A DNA stretch of 10,595 nt from DASWOJ01 sp036398775 (GCA_036398775.1 DASWOJ010000051.1:1-10595), one strand, 5' to 3'. Positions 1 through 8,350 are shown, counted from the first letter of the stretch. Translations and numbers: made by a program. The notes: generated by a model from the sequence alone, not told the origin.

Positions 1-155
1 GGGTGCTGATGTTCTATCGCAGCAGCGCCGCCGGGGCAGGGGGTGCCGGCTACTCGTCGCAACTGCGCTCCATCGACATCACCGGCTTCAACGAGCGTCC
101 GGTGCCGACGCCGACCGACGCATCCGACCCGGCGTGGTCGCCCCTGCAAGCTTGA
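1..155 (+). CDS. tolB: Tol-Pal system protein TolB, C-terminal end (partial)
   Basis: The open frame from base 3 to the TGA at 153-155 encodes the last 50 residues of a protein whose start lies left of the window. The tail reads SIDITGFNERPVPTP then DASDPAWSPL, the usual end of the TolB six-bladed beta-propeller: its last blade and the NER-VPTP-DASDPAWSP signature. TolB is a periplasmic protein that binds Pal and links it to the inner-membrane TolQRA motor, which draws the outer membrane inward during division. The pal gene 108 bases downstream supports the call. Nothing can be said about the signal peptide, the TolA-binding N-terminus or the true length, because only the end is present. Confidence 0.93.
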   Translation, partial: VLMFYRSSAAGAGGAGYSSQLRSIDITGFNERPVPTPTDASDPAWSPLQA

Positions 156-263
156 CCCCGGGGCGCGCCGGGCCTATCGCGCCCGGCAACGCCACTGACC
201 GGCACCACCACTGGACGCCACCACTGGCGACCCTCGCGCGGGCGCCGCAACGAGGAGCCCCCA
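156..263 (+). other. tolB-pal intergenic spacer with short hairpin
   Basis: This 108-base spacer holds a perfect 7-bp inverted repeat, GCCGGGC at 167-173 and GCCCGGC at 181-187, with a 7-nt loop. No T-run follows, so it is not an intrinsic terminator; it could be an mRNA processing or stability element inside the tol-pal transcript. A 10-nt direct repeat (CCACCACTGG) occurs at 205-214 and 218-227. The pal ribosome binding site GAGGAG lies at 252-257. I see no convincing promoter. Confidence 0.4.
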
Positions 264-758
264 TTGATCAACATCAAGTCCGCCGCGATCCTGACTGCCC
301 TGGCGCTGCCTGCCCTGCTCGGCGCCTGCGCCAACAAGACCGACGCCGCAAACTCCGGCGGATCGGGCGGCACGTCTGGCCTGGCGACCAACGGCGCGGC
401 GCCCGGCAGCCAGGAGGACCTGGCCCAGAACGTAGGCGACAAGGTGCTCTACGCCACCGACAGCTCGACGCTCAGCGGCGATGGACGGGCGACCTTGGAC
501 CGTCAGGCGGCATGGCTGGGGCGATACCCGCAAGTCCAGGTCCAGATGGGCGGCAACTGCGACGAGCGTGGGACGACCGAGTATAACCTGGCGCTCGGCC
601 AGCGCCGGGCCAACGCGGCGCGGGACTACCTGGTGGCGCATGGGGTGTCGTCGGCGCGCGTGACGTCCGTCAGCTACGGCAAGGAACGTCCGATTGCGGT
701 CGGCTCGGATGAGCAGGCATGGGCACAGAACCGCAACGCCACGACCTCGGTCCGCTAG
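264..758 (+). CDS. pal: Peptidoglycan-associated lipoprotein Pal
   Basis: A 164-residue outer-membrane lipoprotein that anchors the outer membrane to peptidoglycan and is the partner of TolB. The N-terminus is a lipoprotein signal peptide: K5 is followed by a hydrophobic stretch and the lipobox LLGAC, with lipidated Cys22. A Gly/Ser/Ala-rich linker spans about 30-55 and an OmpA-like domain about 58-164. Family landmarks are TDSSTL (65-70), CDERGT (99-104), NLALGQRRA (108-116), SYGKERP (137-143) and the terminal NR (156-157). D100 and R115 match the usual diaminopimelate-binding pair. The start is a TTG; I chose it because GAGGAG lies 6 nt upstream and the signal peptide begins directly there. 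Length is normal for Pal. The segment before CDERG reads MGGN, where many homologues have an EGH-type sequence; this is a mild variation. The position between tolB and cpoB is the standard one. Confidence 0.96.
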   Translation: MINIKSAAILTALALPALLGACANKTDAANSGGSGGTSGLATNGAAPGSQEDLAQNVGDKVLYATDSSTLSGDGRATLDRQAAWLGRYPQVQVQMGGNCDERGTTEYNLALGQRRANAARDYLVAHGVSSARVTSVSYGKERPIAVGSDEQAWAQNRNATTSVR

Positions 759-766
759 GGCCTGCG

Positions 767-1606
767 ATGCGCCGTGCCGTCCTGCTGGCCGCAGCCAGCG
801 TGCTTCTTGCGGCGGGCGCCGCCGTGCCGGCCTGGGCGCAGATGGACAGCCGCGAGGGCATCGCGCTGCAGAACCAGATACTGGAGCTGCGGCGGGACCT
901 GCAGTCGCTGCAAGCCGGGCGCGGCGGCTATGCGCCGGCGCCGCGCGACGCCAACCGTGGAGGGAATGACCTCACGCCGCAACTGCTCGACCGTGTGCAG
1001 TCCATGGAGGAGGAGGTGCGCCGGCTGCGTGGCCAGATGGACGAGCAGGCCAACGCGGCGCGCCGGCAGAACGACGAACTGTCGAAGCAGATCGCCGACC
1101 TGAACTTCCGGCTCGGGGGGAACACGGGGCCACGCCCCAGCGCGCCGGCTCCGCCCCAGCAGGACCCGGCGCCACGGACTCAGCCGCCGCCGTCCGACGC
1201 CCCGGCCACCCCGGGCCGCCGTCCGGCGGAGCTGGCGATGCAGGAAGGCAACGCCGCCCTGGCCCGGCGTGACTATCCCGCCGCCGAGGCTGCCGCGCGG
1301 GAGGTGCTGGGCAGCAACCGCGCAGGTCCGCGGGCGGGGGATGCGCAGTTCCTGTTGGCGCAGTCGCTGGCCGGCCGGCGCGATTACCAGGCTGCGGCCG
1401 TGGCGTATGACGATGCGTATAACCGGTCCCGCAACGGCTCCCGCGCGCCGGACGCGCTGCTTGGGCTAGCTGGCTCGCTCAGCGCGCTCGGCGAGCGCCC
1501 GGCGGCGTGCGCCACCCTGGAAAAGCTGAGGGCTGAGTTCCCTTCACCGCGCGCCGAAGTGCGGGATGCCGCTGCGACTGTCCGCAACCGTGCGGGCTGC
1601 CGCTGA
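767..1606 (+). CDS. cpoB: Cell division coordinator CpoB (YbgF), periplasmic TPR protein
   Basis: A 279-residue periplasmic protein, the last member of the tol-pal cluster. In E. coli CpoB binds TolA and PBP1B and coordinates outer-membrane constriction with septal peptidoglycan synthesis. It shows a Sec signal peptide (residues 1-24, ending AWA before QM), a charged Gln/Arg/Glu-rich coiled coil at about 30-115 (the trimerising YbgF N-domain), a Pro-rich linker at about 120-152, and TPR-like helices from about 155 to the end (AMQEGNAALARRDYPAAE, then QFLLAQSLAGRRDYQAA). The frame is open back to an ATG at 719, inside pal. I chose the ATG at 767 because the signal peptide begins exactly there and an AGGG lies 6-7 nt upstream, leaving 8 bases after the pal stop. 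The linker and helices are Ala/Pro/Arg-rich and poorly conserved, so identification rests on architecture and context. Confidence 0.9.
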   Translation: MRRAVLLAAASVLLAAGAAVPAWAQMDSREGIALQNQILELRRDLQSLQAGRGGYAPAPRDANRGGNDLTPQLLDRVQSMEEEVRRLRGQMDEQANAARRQNDELSKQIADLNFRLGGNTGPRPSAPAPPQQDPAPRTQPPPSDAPATPGRRPAELAMQEGNAALARRDYPAAEAAAREVLGSNRAGPRAGDAQFLLAQSLAGRRDYQAAAVAYDDAYNRSRNGSRAPDALLGLAGSLSALGERPAACATLEKLRAEFPSPRAEVRDAAATVRNRAGCR

Positions 1607-1638
1607 TTTCGCGTCGTCCACGGCCCTCTTCGATCATC

Positions 1639-1723
1639 CGTCATCGCGAGCCGCATCAGGCGCGCGGCGCGTTCGGGGTGGCGTGGTTTGAAGGTCTGAC
1701 ACCTGGATCGCCGCGCTGCGAGC
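1639..1723. repeat. Degenerate palindromic intergenic repeat (candidate)
   Basis: The 146-base gap between cpoB and tilS contains an imperfect palindrome. Its left end CGTCATCGCGAG (1639-1650) is followed by a GCATCAGG-type segment, and the right part has CCTGGATCGCC (1703-1713) then GCGCTGCGAGC. This matches the general pattern of a dispersed alphaproteobacterial repeat that begins CGTCATTGCGAG and carries GATCCAGG/CCTGGATC inner arms. Here the right terminal arm is decayed. The assignment is from memory of such repeats and the symmetry is partial, so it may be a relic or chance. I see no clear promoter or terminator in the gap. Confidence 0.35.
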
Positions 1724-1752
1724 AGTTGCCGCCGGCAATGCGGTAGCGTCGC

Positions 1753-2997
1753 ATGCCGATGCAGCGGGCCGAACCCGTCAGCCCATCGGAATTCGCGGCG
1801 ATGATGGCGCCGCTTGGTCCATTTGCCGGGGACCGCCGCATGGCCGTGGCGGCGTCCGGCGGCGCCGACAGCATGGCCCTGGCGCTGCTGCTGCGGGATT
1901 GGGGACAACCGTTCGCCTGCGTCGTGGACCATGGGCTGCGGCCGGAGTCGGCGTCGGAGGCCAGTCTGACGATGCGTAGGCTGGCCGCGCTGGGCATCCC
2001 CGCGCGGCTGCTGCGGGCCGACTTGGCGCATGGCGCCGGCTTGGCCGAGCGTGCGCGTGCTGCACGGTATGCCCTCCTGGGTGTTGCCTGCCGCGACGCC
2101 GGCCTGGCCGACCTCGCTGTGGGCCATCACCTGCGGGACCAGGCCGAAACGCTTCTGCTGCGCCGGGCTGCCGGCAGCGGCATGGCCGGGCTGTCCGGGA
2201 TGGCGGCGGTGGCGCACACCGATTCCATGCGCCTGATCCGCCCGTTGCTGGCGGTTCCGCCGGTCCGGCTGCGCGCGACCCTTCTGGCCCATGGGATCGA
2301 GTGGGTTGAGGACCCGAGCAACACCGACCCGGCAACCCCGCGCGCTACGTTGCGGGCCGGCCGGTTGTCCGATCCTGCCGAACCGCCGCGGCTGGGTGCG
2401 GAGGCGCGGGAATACGGCACGGCGCGGGCAGCGGCCGAGGCGGAGGCAGCAGCACAACTGGCAGCGTCAGCCCTGATCCACCCTTGCGGCGTGGCGCATC
2501 TACGGGAACCAGTCAGCCCCGACGCCCTATCAGCCTTGATCTGGACGCTGTCGGGTGCCGCATATCCGCCGCCGTCTGCCGGGCTTCGACGTCTATCTGG
2601 CGCCTTGCACGCCGATGCCGCCCATGACGGCACGCTGCATGGCGCCCGCATCATGCCGGCGGGGCGGCTTGGTCCAGGCTGGCTGGTTGGCCGCGAGGCT
2701 TCGGCAATGGGAGGCGCGGTCGGCTTGGGCCAACGCTGGGATGGCCGTTACCGGGCGGCATCGGATGGTGCGGGTGCTGGCGCGAGCCTGGGACCCCTGG
2801 GGTCCGACGCCGCCCGTTTGCGGCGCCGTTCGGCCCTGCCTTCGGCGCTGCTGCAGACCTTGCCAACCCTGCGCAGGAATGGTGCAATCGTTGCCGTGCC
2901 GCATCTCTGCTATCCCGATGCGGCAGCCTGCCGAAGCGCCTTTGTCTGGTTCCAGCCTGTCCGTCCCATCGCGCCTGCCGCTTTCGTCACGGCGTAG
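1753..2997 (+). CDS. tilS: tRNA(Ile)-lysidine synthetase TilS
   Basis: A 414-residue cytoplasmic enzyme that uses ATP and lysine to convert C34 of the CAU-anticodon tRNA-Ile to lysidine, switching it from Met to Ile identity; it is normally essential. The N-terminal PP-loop ATPase domain shows SGGADS (35-40), VDHGLRPES (58-66), GHHLRDQAET (124-133) and DPSNTD (187-192). The second half is Ala/Arg-rich and ends in a recognisable TilS C-domain segment (LGPLGSDAARLRRRSALPSA). An in-frame TAG at 1744-1746 makes the ATG at 1753 the earliest start. Internal ATGs at 1759 and 1801 are possible, and no strong ribosome binding site is seen before any of them. One oddity is Arg128, where many TilS proteins have Asp in the HLDDQ-type motif; the following Asp129 is kept. 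tilS before ftsH is a common arrangement in proteobacteria. Confidence 0.93.
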   Translation: MPMQRAEPVSPSEFAAMMAPLGPFAGDRRMAVAASGGADSMALALLLRDWGQPFACVVDHGLRPESASEASLTMRRLAALGIPARLLRADLAHGAGLAERARAARYALLGVACRDAGLADLAVGHHLRDQAETLLLRRAAGSGMAGLSGMAAVAHTDSMRLIRPLLAVPPVRLRATLLAHGIEWVEDPSNTDPATPRATLRAGRLSDPAEPPRLGAEAREYGTARAAAEAEAAAQLAASALIHPCGVAHLREPVSPDALSALIWTLSGAAYPPPSAGLRRLSGALHADAAHDGTLHGARIMPAGRLGPGWLVGREASAMGGAVGLGQRWDGRYRAASDGAGAGASLGPLGSDAARLRRRSALPSALLQTLPTLRRNGAIVAVPHLCYPDAAACRSAFVWFQPVRPIAPAAFVTA

Positions 2998-3145
2998 CGG
3001 GTGCGGGGATGCGGAGCGGGCAAGGACACACTATCTGCACGTCTGAGTGGTGGCGCCGGCCCATGTTGAGCCGGGAAGAAATAGCCGGGTTCGATCCAAT
3101 GCTGCGCCCAGGACCCGGGTTTGATGACTGGATCGCCAGGATCAT
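2998..3145 (+). other. tilS-ftsH intergenic region, probable ftsH leader
   Basis: This 148-base spacer is large enough for an ftsH promoter. The best -35/-10 pair I can find is TTGAGC (3066-3071) and TTCGAT (3090-3095), spaced 18 nt, which is weak. No convincing sigma-32 heat-shock promoter was found, although ftsH is heat-induced in many bacteria. A CAGGA at 3137-3141 is the likely ftsH ribosome binding site. No terminator follows tilS, so read-through from tilS is possible. Confidence 0.3.
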
Positions 3146-5071
<1,926 letters not shown>

Positions 5072-5077
5072 AGTCGG

Positions 5078-5944
5078 ATGACTAAAATTGGGGCCGGTCC
5101 TGCGAAAGTGGGGCCGGCCCTTTTTTTGCCGCGACCGTGGGCAGGGCTGCCGCCGGGACCGGCCGTCATGGGCATTCTGAATCTCACGCCGGATAGCTTC
5201 AGCGACGGCGGGCTATATCCAGACCCCGGCCTCGCCGTTGCCGCAGGTTTGCAGATGATCGCCGACGGGGCTGCGATCTTGGACATTGGGGGGGAAAGCA
5301 CGCAGCCTGGCTCTGCCCCGACCTCGCCGGATGAGGAACGCCGCCGCATCCTGCCCGTCATCTCAGCACTTGCTGGTGCGGGTGTGAAGCTATCGGTGGA
5401 TACCCGCAACGCCGGTACGATGGCCGCGGCACTGGATGCCGGCGCCACGGTCGTCAACGACGTGTCTGCCCTGTCGCACGATGCCGATGCGATGCCCCTG
5501 GTGGCAGCGCGCGGCTGCCCCGTTGTATTGATGCACATGCGTGGCACGCCGGCCACAATGACCGGCCTGACCACTTACGACGATGTGGTCGCTGAAGTTC
5601 TGGCCGAGCTTTCTGTCCGCGTGGCCCTGGCGGAGGCAGCTGGCATACGCCGGGCCGACATCGCCGTTGATCCCGGGATCGGCTTCGCGAAGACGCCAGC
5701 GGGCAGCATTGCCCTGCTGCGCGGTCTTTCAGGGTTCCGTAACCTTGGCTGCCCTATTCTTGTCGGGGTGTCGCGCAAGGGCTTCATCGGCGGGCTTTCC
5801 GGCGTGGCGGACCCCGCTAGCCGGATGGCGGGATCGGTTGCTGCAGGGCTGTATGCCGTGTCACAGGGGGCCAGCATTCTGCGGGTGCACGATGTGGCTG
5901 CCACTGTGCAGGCGCTGCGCGTCTGGCAGGGGTTGGAAGGCTAG
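5078..5944 (+). CDS. folP: Dihydropteroate synthase FolP
   Basis: The enzyme joins 6-hydroxymethyl-7,8-dihydropterin pyrophosphate and p-aminobenzoate to make dihydropteroate in folate synthesis; it is the sulfonamide target. The TIM-barrel signatures are all present (numbered from the ATG at 5078, 288 residues): MGILNLTPDSFSDGG (31-45), GGESTQPG (71-78), SVDTR (106-110), NDVS (127-130), VDPGIGFAKT (197-206), SRKGFIG (232-238) and RVHDV (269-273). The start is uncertain. The first 16 codons from 5078 cover a perfect terminator hairpin and its T-run, giving an atypical leader peptide. In-frame alternatives are GTG 5108, TTG 5126 and ATG 5168. TTG 5126 would leave 13 residues before the first barrel strand, close to the usual spacing, but its only ribosome-binding-like sequence is in the hairpin stem. 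The gene stops 33 bases before the preferred glmM start. Confidence 0.96.
   Translation: MTKIGAGPAKVGPALFLPRPWAGLPPGPAVMGILNLTPDSFSDGGLYPDPGLAVAAGLQMIADGAAILDIGGESTQPGSAPTSPDEERRRILPVISALAGAGVKLSVDTRNAGTMAAALDAGATVVNDVSALSHDADAMPLVAARGCPVVLMHMRGTPATMTGLTTYDDVVAEVLAELSVRVALAEAAGIRRADIAVDPGIGFAKTPAGSIALLRGLSGFRNLGCPILVGVSRKGFIGGLSGVADPASRMAGSVAAGLYAVSQGASILRVHDVAATVQALRVWQGLEG
5091..5127 (+). terminator. Rho-independent terminator after ftsH
   Basis: GGGCCGGTCC (5091-5100) pairs with GGGCCGGCCC (5111-5120) over 10 bp with one G-U. The stem extends through U-G, G-U and C-G to a GAAA tetraloop (5104-5107, GNRA type), giving 13 bp, and seven T residues follow directly (5121-5127). This is a textbook intrinsic terminator, 19 bases after the ftsH stop. 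On the opposite strand the hairpin is followed by a short AATTTTAG run, so weak action in both directions is possible. It lies inside the longest folP frame, so it either ends the ftsH transcript ahead of folP or acts as an attenuator. Confidence 0.88.
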
Positions 5945-5977
5945 GGTATGCCTCATGCAACGGTTAAGGGTTTAGGC

Positions 5978-7336
5978 ATGAGCAAGCGACGGCTGTTCGG
6001 CACCGATGGCATACGCGGCACCGCCAACGTTGATCCGATGACGGCGGAGACGGCGCTGCAGCTTGGACAGGCGGCCGGGCTGATGTTCGTCCGCGGCGAG
6101 CATCGCCATCAGGTCGTGATCGGCAAGGACACCCGGCTCAGCGGCTACATGATCGAGCCGGCGCTGGTCGCCGGCTTCATTGGCGCCGGCATGGACGTGA
6201 CGCTGGTCGGGCCGCTGCCGACGCCGGCCATCGCCATGTTGACCCGCAGCCTGCGTGCCGACCTGGGAGTGATGATCTCGGCGTCGCACAATGCCTTCGA
6301 GGACAACGGCATCAAGCTGTTCGGCCCCGACGGCTATAAGCTGTCCGATGCGACCGAGCTTGAGATCGAGCTGCTGATGGCGGCCGACCGGTCGCATCGG
6401 ATGGCGCCGCCCACTAAGCTCGGCCGCGCATCCCGGCTGAACGACGCCGGCGGGCGCTACATCGAGTCGGCCAAGGCGACCTTCCCGCGCGGGCTGACGC
6501 TGGACGGGATGCGGATCGTGGTGGATTGCGCCAACGGCGCCGGCTACCGCGTGGCGCCTACCGTGCTGTGGGAGCTGGGCGCCACGATCATTCCTGTGGG
6601 GGTGGACCCTGACGGGTTCAACATCAACAAGGGCTGCGGCTCGACGGTGCCGGGCTACTTGTGCAGCAAGGTGCTGGAGCACAAGGCCGACCTCGGCATC
6701 GCGCTGGATGGCGACGCGGACCGGCTGCTGCTGTCCAACGAGCGTGGGGAGCTGGTGGACGGCGACCAGATACTGGGATTGATCGCGCAGAGCTGGGGCC
6801 GGGCGGGACGCCTGACCGGCGGCGGCGTGGTGGCGACGGTGATGTCCAACCTCGGTTTGGAGCGGTTCCTGGGCGGGCAGGGCCTGAAGCTGCACCGCAC
6901 GAAGGTGGGCGACCGCTATGTGGTTGAGCGGATGCGGGCGGACGGCTTCAACGTCGGCGGCGAGCAGTCCGGCCACATGATCATGTCCGACTATGCGACG
7001 ACCGGCGACGGCCTGGTTGCGGCGTTGCAGGTGCTCGCCGTCCTGGTGGAAGAGGGACGCCCGGCCAGCGAGGCGTGCCGCGTGTTCGACCCGCTGCCGC
7101 AGCGCCTGAGCAACGTGCGCTTCATCGGTCCGGCGCCGCTGCATCATCCCCGCGTGCTGGCTGCCGTTGCCGCAGCCGAGGCTGAGTTGGGCACGACTGG
7201 CCGCCTGCTGCTCCGTCCCAGCGGGACCGAGCCGGTGGTGCGGGTGATGGCGGAGGGGGAGGACAGCGCGATGGTGGACCGCATCGTGCTGGAGTTGTGC
7301 GACACGATCCGGGCGGCGGCCGGCCAGGCGGCGTGA
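5978..7336 (+). CDS. glmM: Phosphoglucosamine mutase GlmM
   Basis: A 452-residue cytoplasmic enzyme that converts glucosamine-6-phosphate to glucosamine-1-phosphate, feeding UDP-GlcNAc for peptidoglycan and LPS. It has the full alpha-D-phosphohexomutase layout: N-terminal FGTDGIRG (7-14), active-site loop ISASHN (100-105) with phosphorylated Ser103, metal loop DGDADR (244-249), sugar-binding GGEQSGH (327-333) and phosphate-binding RPSGTEPVVR (413-422). Length is normal for the family. The frame extends up to an ATG at 5948, but I chose 5978: AAGGG lies 7 nt upstream (5966-5970), and the resulting N-terminus (MSKRRLFGTDGIRG) matches the usual family start. The residue after SASHN is Ala107-region AFEDN rather than the common PFEDN, a tolerated change. 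Its stop overlaps the thiD start. Pairing with folP and ftsH is common in proteobacteria. Confidence 0.98.
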   Translation: MSKRRLFGTDGIRGTANVDPMTAETALQLGQAAGLMFVRGEHRHQVVIGKDTRLSGYMIEPALVAGFIGAGMDVTLVGPLPTPAIAMLTRSLRADLGVMISASHNAFEDNGIKLFGPDGYKLSDATELEIELLMAADRSHRMAPPTKLGRASRLNDAGGRYIESAKATFPRGLTLDGMRIVVDCANGAGYRVAPTVLWELGATIIPVGVDPDGFNINKGCGSTVPGYLCSKVLEHKADLGIALDGDADRLLLSNERGELVDGDQILGLIAQSWGRAGRLTGGGVVATVMSNLGLERFLGGQGLKLHRTKVGDRYVVERMRADGFNVGGEQSGHMIMSDYATTGDGLVAALQVLAVLVEEGRPASEACRVFDPLPQRLSNVRFIGPAPLHHPRVLAAVAAAEAELGTTGRLLLRPSGTEPVVRVMAEGEDSAMVDRIVLELCDTIRAAAGQAA

Positions 7337-8187
7337 CGGGCGCAGGTTCAGGCCGTGTCCTGCCAAGCCGTGTCTTGATCGTCGCCGGATCGGACTCGGG
7401 CGGCGGGGCGGGCGTCCAAGCGGATTTGAAGACGGTGATGGCGTTGGGCGGGTATGGCGCCACAGCCGTCACTGCGTTGACGGCGCAGAATACGCTGGGG
7501 GTGCAAGGCGTACTGCCGGTGCCACCGGCCTTCGTGCAGCAGCAGATGCGGTCCGTGCTGGATGACATCGGCGTAGATGCGGTCAAAACGGGAATGCTGG
7601 GCACGGCGGACATGGTGGCGGCTGTGGCGGAGGTGCTGCGAGGCATCGGGCTGCCAATCGTCGTGGACCCGGTGATGGTGGCGAAGGGCGGGGCAAGCCT
7701 GCTGGATGTGGATGCCGTGGCGGCCCTGGTGCGCGACCTGCTGCCGCTTGCGGCGGTGCTGACGCCCAACGTGCCGGAAGCGGAGGCGCTGCTCGGGCAC
7801 GCCATCGCGGATCATGCCGCCGCCAGGGATGCCGCGCGTGCGCTGCTCGACCTGGGAGCGCAGGCCGTGCTGCTAAAGGGCGGGCACCTGTCCGGCCCGG
7901 TGGTGGAGGATATCCTGGCGACGCCGGACGGGATCGAGGTGATCCGCAGCGCCCGTATCGAGACGCGCCACACCCATGGCACCGGCTGCACCCTGGCCAG
8001 CGCGGTTGCCGCCGGGCTGGCGCAGGGCATGGCGCTGCGGGATGCGGTGGTGCGTGCGGGCGCATACGTCCATGCCGCGATTCTGGCCGCGCCGGGCCTC
8101 GGCGGCGGGCACGGCCCGTTGTGGCACGGCGTCGCCGCTCCTGCTCCCTCTCCCTCTCCCTCTCCCTCCGGGAGAGGGTTGGGGTGA
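7333..8187 (+). CDS. thiD: Bifunctional hydroxymethylpyrimidine kinase/phosphomethylpyrimidine kinase ThiD
   Basis: A ribokinase-fold enzyme that phosphorylates HMP and HMP-phosphate to HMP-diphosphate for thiamine synthesis. Motifs in the 284-residue product: AGSDSGGGAGVQADLKT (18-34), KTGMLG (85-90), DPVMVAKGG (112-120), LTPNVPEAE (143-151), LKGGHL (181-186) and the catalytic anion-hole segment HGTGCTLASA (215-224). I chose the GTG at 7333 because it overlaps the glmM TGA as GTGA, suggesting translational coupling, and gives a normal N-terminus; the frame is open upstream to a GTG at 7297. The natural family end is near GPLWHGV (261-267). The last 14 residues (APSPSPSPSGRGLG) and the stop are encoded by a GGGAGAGGG palindromic repeat, so the tail appears acquired and probably disordered. 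Confidence 0.95.
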   Translation: MTGAGSGRVLPSRVLIVAGSDSGGGAGVQADLKTVMALGGYGATAVTALTAQNTLGVQGVLPVPPAFVQQQMRSVLDDIGVDAVKTGMLGTADMVAAVAEVLRGIGLPIVVDPVMVAKGGASLLDVDAVAALVRDLLPLAAVLTPNVPEAEALLGHAIADHAAARDAARALLDLGAQAVLLKGGHLSGPVVEDILATPDGIEVIRSARIETRHTHGTGCTLASAVAAGLAQGMALRDAVVRAGAYVHAAILAAPGLGGGHGPLWHGVAAPAPSPSPSPSGRGLG

Positions 8188-8308
8188 GGGGGTCTTGCTG
8201 CGCCACTGCTGGGCTTAGTGGACCGTAGGCCGACGTCCACCAATGCGCTCTCGGCGCCGCGGCCAAGACCCCCTTTCCCTCTCCCGGAGGGAGAGGGAAA
8301 GGGAGAGG
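8147..8308. repeat. Inverted pair of GGGAGAGGG-type palindromic repeats
   Basis: Two inverted copies of one element flank about 66 bases. The left copy (8147-8197) and right copy (8264-8308) share, as reverse complements, an 11-nt outer block (CAAGACCCCCT), a 21-nt core and 10 of 11 following bases; an 8-nt segment in the left copy is replaced by 2 nt in the right. Each core is itself a hairpin: CCCTCTCCC (8158-8166) with GGGAGAGGG (8170-8178), and 8277-8285 with 8289-8297, both 9 bp with 3-nt loops. The spacer holds a further GTGGAC/GTCCAC pair (8218-8223, 8235-8240). Repeats of this type are widely dispersed in high-GC proteobacteria. The structure resembles a paired REP (BIME-like) unit and could fold into a long stem that ends thiD transcription, though no T-run follows. 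Confidence 0.8.
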
Positions 8309-8321
8309 CGTAGCGCTCTGG

Positions 8322-8350
8322 TTGCTCCTATTCTGTTAGCGTCCTAAACT
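8322..8350 (+). promoter_or_regulatory. Candidate sigma-70-type promoter for serC-serA
   Basis: TTGCTC (8322-8327) and TAAACT (8345-8350) are separated by 17 nt, matching 3 of 6 and 4 of 6 bases of the vegetative consensus. Transcription would begin near 8357, just before the serC leader hairpin. It lies right after the repeat pair and is locally A+T-richer than its surroundings. The match is modest and no operator was recognised. Confidence 0.4.

Noticed and set aside
134..586. A + strand frame overlapping the end of tolB and most of pal.
   Set aside because: Out of frame with both genes; its translation is Arg/Pro-rich without motifs, while pal in the other frame is clear.
1384..2457. A 357-codon minus-strand frame crossing the cpoB-tilS gap.
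   Set aside because: It spans parts of two well-supported + strand genes, has Arg/Gly-rich composition and no motif I recognise.
3086..3100. GGGTTCGATCC resembles a tRNA T-arm.
   Set aside because: The five bases flanking the TTCGATC loop on either side do not pair (CCGGG against CAATG), and no acceptor, D or anticodon arms can be found nearby.
3040..3145. Heat-shock (sigma-32-type) promoter before ftsH.
   Set aside because: Looked for CTTGAA and CCCCAT-type boxes at proper spacing; only a weak TTGAGC with a poor -10 was found, so no claim is made.
5972..7366. A 464-codon open frame on the minus strand across glmM.
   Set aside because: It mirrors glmM codon by codon, its translation is His/Arg/Gln-rich without any recognisable domain, and glmM itself is unmistakable. 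Such antisense frames are expected at this G+C content.
8144..8169. Tandem CCCTCT units that might suggest a CRISPR or minisatellite array.
   Set aside because: Only a few 6-bp units with no spacers; they are the edge of the palindromic repeat element.
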